A stretch of DNA of 64,000 bases from NCBI GenBank assembly GCA_944325785.1, contig CALVBN010000003.1, positions 148,125 through 212,124 of the forward strand, given 5' to 3'. Below, piece by piece: positions 60,559 to 64,000 of this stretch (position 1 is its first letter; each line of letters starts with the position of its first letter). The notes under the pieces are model-generated. The model was not told the DNA's origin and searched no databases. It saw nothing but the letters and a program-made list of their open reading frames with translations. A program made the position numbers and the translations under genes. This DNA comes from Candidatus Gastranaerophilales bacterium. GTDB lineage: Bacteria; Cyanobacteriota; Vampirovibrionia; Gastranaerophilales; Gastranaerophilaceae.

Positions 60559-61932
60559 CTACCTTGAACAAATGGTTTGTGCTACATAGACGCCTGAAGC
60601 AGAAGCCTGTATCAAGCCTCTTGTAACCCCTGCTCCGTCGCCAATTGTGAACAAGTTTCTAACCCCTTCTGTTTCCAGTTCGTTTGTAAGCTTTACTCTG
60701 GCAGAGTAGAATTTAACTTCTATACCATAAAGCAATGTATATCTTGAAGCCGTTCCCGGTGCAATTTTATCGAGTGCAAAAAGCATTTCAATAATACTTT
60801 TCATCTGCCTGTAAGGAATAACAAGGCTTAAATCCCCGGGGGTTGCGCAAGTTAATGTCGGAGTTATTACACTGGATTGAATTCTGTCCGGAGTCGAACG
60901 CCTTCCCTCAAGAAGGTCGCCGAATCTTTGGACTAAAATGCCCCCAGCAAGCATGTTTGCCAGGCTTGCTATATGCTGACCGTATGCGATAGGCTCTTTA
61001 AAAGGTTCTGTAAATTTTTTGCTTACTAAAAGCGCAAAGTTTGTATTATTGGTTTTGATATTTGCGTAACTGTGACCGTTAACAGTAGCAATGCCGTTAT
61101 AATTTTCCTGTACAACTTCTCCGTTCGGGTTCATACAAAAAGTCCTAACCTCATCCCCGAAAGTCGGAGAATAGTATACAAGTTTTGACTCGTAAAGCTT
61201 GTCTGTAAGAGGTGCAAAAACAGGCGCCGGAAGTTCAACCCTTACGCCGACGTCAACAGCATTATTTACCATACCGATTTTGTTTTTTGCAAATTCATGC
61301 GTAAGCCAGTCGGCGCCTTCTCTTCCGGGGGCAATAATGGTATATTCAGCCCTTATTGTATCGCCGTTATCAAGAACAATGCCTTTAACCTGTTCGCATT
61401 CTACAATCAGGCTTGTTGCAGAAACGTTATTAAGAATGGTAATTTTATCACTTAGATAATCCTGCATATGTTTTAAAACATGCAGACTTCTTTCTGTGCC
61501 TAAATGCCTTACAGGAGAATGCACAAGTTTAAGTTCTGCAAGCACAGCCTGCCTTTCGATTTCTCTAAAGACCTCCATATCAGTCCCGAAAACTTCATCT
61601 GTAGCGCCGTGTTCAAGATACATGTTGTCTGCATATTTAATTAATTCTTCTACTTTTTCTCTTGGCATATAGTCAACGAGGTGACCGCCTACATCAGGAG
61701 TCAATGTTAATTTCCCGTCAGAAAATGCACCGGCACCGCCCCATCCGCAGAGAAGCCCGCATTTCTTGCAATTTACACACTTTGGAGCGCCTTCCCTAAT
61801 AGGACATTTTCTGCTTTCTATTTTCTGTCCTTTTTCTATTAAAATAACTTTCCATTCCGGACGAAGTTTAACTATTTCTAAAGCCGTAAAAATCCCAGCC
61901 GGTCCGGCGCCGATAATTGCAACATTATACAT
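60559..61932 (-). CDS. FAD-dependent dehydrogenase (COG2509-like)
   Basis: 457 aa. A Rossmann FAD site at the start (VAIIGAGPAGIFTAL), a Cys-rich segment 'CPIREGAPKCVNCKKCGLLCGWGG' split here as CPIREG, CVNCKKC and CGWGGAGAFSDGKL, and the C-terminal FAD motif 'NLFTIGDGAGVTRGLIQASA'. The family is widespread in anaerobes; the electron acceptor and substrate are not known. Ribosome site GGAG ahead of the ATG. Same strand as fliI, 57 bases apart. Confidence 0.88.
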   Translation of the reverse strand: MYNVAIIGAGPAGIFTALEIVKLRPEWKVILIEKGQKIESRKCPIREGAPKCVNCKKCGLLCGWGGAGAFSDGKLTLTPDVGGHLVDYMPREKVEELIKYADNMYLEHGATDEVFGTDMEVFREIERQAVLAELKLVHSPVRHLGTERSLHVLKHMQDYLSDKITILNNVSATSLIVECEQVKGIVLDNGDTIRAEYTIIAPGREGADWLTHEFAKNKIGMVNNAVDVGVRVELPAPVFAPLTDKLYESKLVYYSPTFGDEVRTFCMNPNGEVVQENYNGIATVNGHSYANIKTNNTNFALLVSKKFTEPFKEPIAYGQHIASLANMLAGGILVQRFGDLLEGRRSTPDRIQSSVITPTLTCATPGDLSLVIPYRQMKSIIEMLFALDKIAPGTASRYTLLYGIEVKFYSARVKLTNELETEGVRNLFTIGDGAGVTRGLIQASASGVYVAQTICSR

Positions 61933-62095
61933 TTTCCATACTCCTAATTAAGCCTGTTACCTATCTAGAATAACCTAAACATCTTCTTAAATCAATCCAA
62001 AATAAACAGTATATATAAATATTCTTTGTGATTATATACTCCTAGCTCTTTAGGATAATTTTTATTGAAAATCCTTACAATTCTTCACATAGGCA

Positions 62096-62124
62096 TTGAT
62101 AAGCATGGATTTTTATGATAGAAT
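62096..62124 (+). promoter_or_regulatory. Sigma-70 promoter for the 51-aa gene
   Basis: TTGATA (62096-62101), a 17-base spacer, TAGAAT (62119-62124); predicted leader about 70 bases. Confidence 0.7.
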
Positions 62125-62201
62125 TAATGCATTCAAAGTGTGGAACTTAACTGATAAAAAAACAGTGTTTATATATGTGTGTTACTAAAATAGGAGAAGG
62201 A

Positions 62202-62357
62202 ATGATGAAACTAATCTCTAAAGAAAAGAAAACAGTTAAATCTGCATTTAACGACGAATTTGAAAATTACTTAAAGAAACAACAGCTGAGAACAACTTTC
62301 AACGGCTATGAAATTGAATCTTTTTCTTGGTACAAAAAAGCTTTAGGTCTTGTTTAA
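62202..62357 (+). CDS. Small 51-aa basic protein
   Basis: MMKLISKEKKTVKSAFNDEF... to ...SFSWYKKALGLV. I chose the double-Met start at 62202/62205 because AGGAGAAGG lies directly before it; a longer frame from 62175 has no ribosome site. Lys-rich, one or two helices, no membrane segment. Its own promoter and a good ribosome site support a real gene. Not recognised. Confidence 0.65.
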   Translation: MMKLISKEKKTVKSAFNDEFENYLKKQQLRTTFNGYEIESFSWYKKALGLV

Positions 62358-62415
62358 ATTTTATGCGCTAAAAATCAACCAATCAAACAGATTTTGGGAG
62401 TATGAAAAGATTTTA

Positions 62416-62451
62416 AGAACGGCAAAATCTATTGTAAGGTTTTGCTGTTCT
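62416..62451 (-). terminator. Hairpin between convergent genes
   Basis: AGAACGGCAAAATC pairs with GGTTTTGCTGTTCT over 14 bp with two G-T pairs; the loop is 8 bases. The minus strand continues TTAAAATCTTTTC, so it best serves the 246-aa gene. Confidence 0.6.
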
Positions 62452-62455
62452 GCTA

Positions 62456-63196
62456 TTAAGCCTTCTTATTTCCGACTTCATTTCCAGCAACCATAAGTGC
62501 TAGCGGAATGCACATTGTTACCTTGTGAATTAGAGGGTTTTTGTCGTCAATTTGTCTTGCTGCCATACAAAAATCATCAAGGTGGGCAGAAAAGTCGCTC
62601 AGTTGTACCGGTCGTCCTTTGCCCTGATTAAAGAGTTTTTCATTTATTTTATTAGCAAGCCAATTGCTGGCATAAACGCCTGTAAATAATCCAACCATTG
62701 CCGTGGCTGCTTTGGCGGTTTTAGTACGGTATGTCTCCATATTCGGAGTTTTTTCCCAGAATTTTTTTGCAAGATACTTTCCGCCTCTTGCAAATCTGCC
62801 GACAAAAATTATCGGAACAGAAATATTTGCAATCTGCATCAAGGTTTCTTTCCATTTGGCTTTTCTATTTTCTTTATTCTTATCGATTATGTATCCTCCG
62901 GCAAGTCCGCCAAGGCAAGAGCCAGCGCCTATTGTAATGATTTCCGGCTCATCATATGGCGCCTTGTATAAATAACTCTTTTTAAAGTTTTTAAACATTT
63001 TCGCAGGATTTAAAGAATATTTCGCCTGTTTTGCGAGACCTGCAAGTGCTACAACTACTCCCAGTGCTGTTGTACCGGCAACAATTGCTTTTTCTTTTTT
63101 AGAATAAGTACTCCCGCTCCAGGGGTTGCCATGCCCAAACTTTATATCTTCATTATTTGTTTTGTTATAAACATTGTTGATAGGATTAATTTTCAT
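62456..63196 (-). CDS. Lineage-specific membrane protein
   Basis: 246 aa, not recognised. Hydrophobic stretches near 38-56 ('AIVAGTTALGVVVALAGLA'), 92-106 ('TIGAGSCLGGLAGGYI'), 122-138 ('IANISVPIIFVGRFA') and 165-185 ('TAMVGLFTGVYASNWLA'), so probably three or four membrane helices. The start 'MKINPINNVYNKTNNEDIKFGHGNPW' has the I-x-x-I-N...F-G type N-terminus seen in the GH13 and membrane proteins of the window. Ribosome site GGAAGG. Confidence 0.7.
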   Translation of the reverse strand: MKINPINNVYNKTNNEDIKFGHGNPWSGSTYSKKEKAIVAGTTALGVVVALAGLAKQAKYSLNPAKMFKNFKKSYLYKAPYDEPEIITIGAGSCLGGLAGGYIIDKNKENRKAKWKETLMQIANISVPIIFVGRFARGGKYLAKKFWEKTPNMETYRTKTAKAATAMVGLFTGVYASNWLANKINEKLFNQGKGRPVQLSDFSAHLDDFCMAARQIDDKNPLIHKVTMCIPLALMVAGNEVGNKKA

Positions 63197-63263
63197 ACTT
63201 TTATAACCTTCCGGCTATAGTAAAACATGTGAAAGTATAAAATTGCCTTATTATTAACATTTA

Positions 63264-63740
63264 TTAACAAATAGGTGAGTAAAATTTAGAAATTTCCTCA
63301 AAATATTTTTCTAATGCCTTATAGCCGTTATATATTTCGTTAGTGACTGTTGCGTATCTGCTTGCAACTATATATTTAAGTTCTTTAGAACGAATCTGCA
63401 GTAAATTGTCGGCATCTTTTCTCAGTAATTCATTGCCGGATGTCGACCATTTTTTCAAGTAAGATAATTCCTCATTAATTTGTTTGATGGTAGAAAATTC
63501 AAGAGTATTGAAATCATATTTTTTTAGAAGCTGAAGTTCTGCATTGGTTATTCTGCTTTGTACTGCTTGAAAACGGTAGACTCGTTTGATAATAACATAA
63601 TTATCAGCGATTCTTCTATGAGAATACGGAACGGAACTTTTTGCGAGCAGTGCAGATGTAGAAAGCGCCGTAAAAGCGTCATCATCTCTCGAAAAAGTAC
63701 TTTGTATCGGATTTACCGTTTCAATCTTCTTATTATTCAC
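63264..63740 (-). CDS. Helical hypothetical protein
   Basis: 158 aa, not recognised. Mostly helical and charged; 'YRFQAVQSRITNAELQLLKKYDF' and 'TIKQINEELSYLKKWS' look like paired helices. No signal peptide or membrane segment. The ribosome site is GAGG about ten bases before the ATG. It lies downstream of the MGM-type gene at the window edge, separated by a terminator. Confidence 0.6.
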   Translation of the reverse strand: MNNKKIETVNPIQSTFSRDDDAFTALSTSALLAKSSVPYSHRRIADNYVIIKRVYRFQAVQSRITNAELQLLKKYDFNTLEFSTIKQINEELSYLKKWSTSGNELLRKDADNLLQIRSKELKYIVASRYATVTNEIYNGYKALEKYFEEISKFYSPIC

Positions 63741-63851
63741 GAGCCAAAACTCCTCATTTCCCTCATTACAAAATAATCATATATTAATTGCATCATCTTG
63801 TCACTACCAATCAGAATAATTTTTACATAAATAAACATTAAAGCTCCCCCC

Positions 63852-63879
63852 AAAAAAAAAGCTTGAGTAAATCTCAAGC
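63852..63879 (-). terminator. Terminator of the right-edge MGM-type gene
   Basis: On the minus strand GCTTGAG-attta-CTCAAGC followed by nine T, 48 bases past the stop codon at 63927. Confidence 0.9.
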
Positions 63880-63926
63880 GGAAAAAGGGAAAAGGGAATA
63901 AGGGAATTAATATTCTTACATCAAGC

Positions 63927-64000
63927 TTAAGAGAAAATACCGAAAGTTCTTTCGATATTATCTTGAATAACTTTTTTAACAGAATCGTATTCCGTGGTAA
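63927..64000 (-). CDS. MGM-family protein, fourth paralogue (3' end only)
   Basis: Only the last 24 residues are in the window: TTEYDSVKKVIQDNIERTFGIFS with the stop at 63927-63929. They match the C-terminal pattern of the other three (TEIEAVDKVINDNIEASYKTF and SVRDDNTDRTFSIFS). The rest lies right of the window. A clear terminator follows. Too short for automatic callers, but the family match is good. Confidence 0.75.
   Translation of the reverse strand, partial: TTEYDSVKKVIQDNIERTFGIFS

Noticed and set aside
1..64000. tRNA or rRNA genes
   Set aside because: No T-loop (GGTTCRANYCC) with matching acceptor stems and no rRNA signature was noticed by eye; a covariance scan was not possible.

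Overview
The window is AT-rich bacterial DNA that most resembles a Gastranaerophilales/Melainabacteria (Vampirovibrionia) genome, the non-photosynthetic gut relatives of Cyanobacteria. This assignment is inferred from content: a homologue of the cyanobacterial clock-input protein LdpA, flagellar genes, a didermal TolC/EmrAB-type efflux set, anaerobe-style superoxide reductase plus ferritin, several very large cytoplasmic-looking GH13 alpha-glucan enzymes, and many lineage-restricted hypothetical proteins. No rRNA, tRNA, CRISPR array, prophage or transposase was seen.

Layout. 1-9.5 kb is a surface/flagellar island: the 3' end of a giant repeat-built FliD-like cap/adhesin, then two divergent paralogues with identical ends and different centres ('MGM' family). 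They flank a small DUF559 nuclease element inside nested inverted repeats, and a sigma-28-type promoter sits between the repeats. 9.5-13.2 kb: rph, an SLC45-type sugar transporter and a B12-binding radical SAM enzyme. 13.2-17 kb: a membrane protein with a structured leader and a TreZ/GlgB-like GH13 protein. 17-30.7 kb is mostly housekeeping (era, U32 protease, pth, ffh, tlyA, tatD) with two TPR proteins and a third MGM paralogue carrying its own sigma-28 promoter. 30.7-35.3 kb: PD-(D/E)XK nuclease, PfkB kinase, flagellin, fabI and a thioredoxin-fold protein. 35.3-39.8 kb: a drug-efflux locus (OMF facing marR-emrA-emrB) with a perfect 22-bp operator. 40-46.1 kb: an acetyltransferase, then an operon of two membrane proteins and a GH13 enzyme. 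46.3-53.9 kb: ferritin/superoxide reductase, then ykgJ-like, rlmN, a flagellin-glycosylation Maf protein, dtd, rsmH, an FtsL-like protein and ldpA. 54.2-64 kb: a 1607-aa expanded GH13 protein, fliI, an FAD dehydrogenase, small lineage proteins, and the 3' end of a fourth MGM paralogue at the right edge.

How it fits together. Flagellar functions are scattered (FliD-like, flagellin, Maf glycosyltransferase, FliI) and the MGM proteins probably belong to the same late-flagellar regulon. The most striking structure is at 5-9 kb: 187-188 bp inverted repeats covering the 5' leaders and first ~110 coding bases of two MGM genes bracket a 741-bp segment that carries the only recognisable sigma-28 promoter. 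Inversion of that segment would move the promoter from one gene to the other, a plausible but untested phase-variation switch. A second theme is a set of GH13 enzymes and membrane proteins without Sec signals that share a short N-terminal [hydrophobic]-x-F-[KGNR]-[GA]-like motif of unknown purpose.
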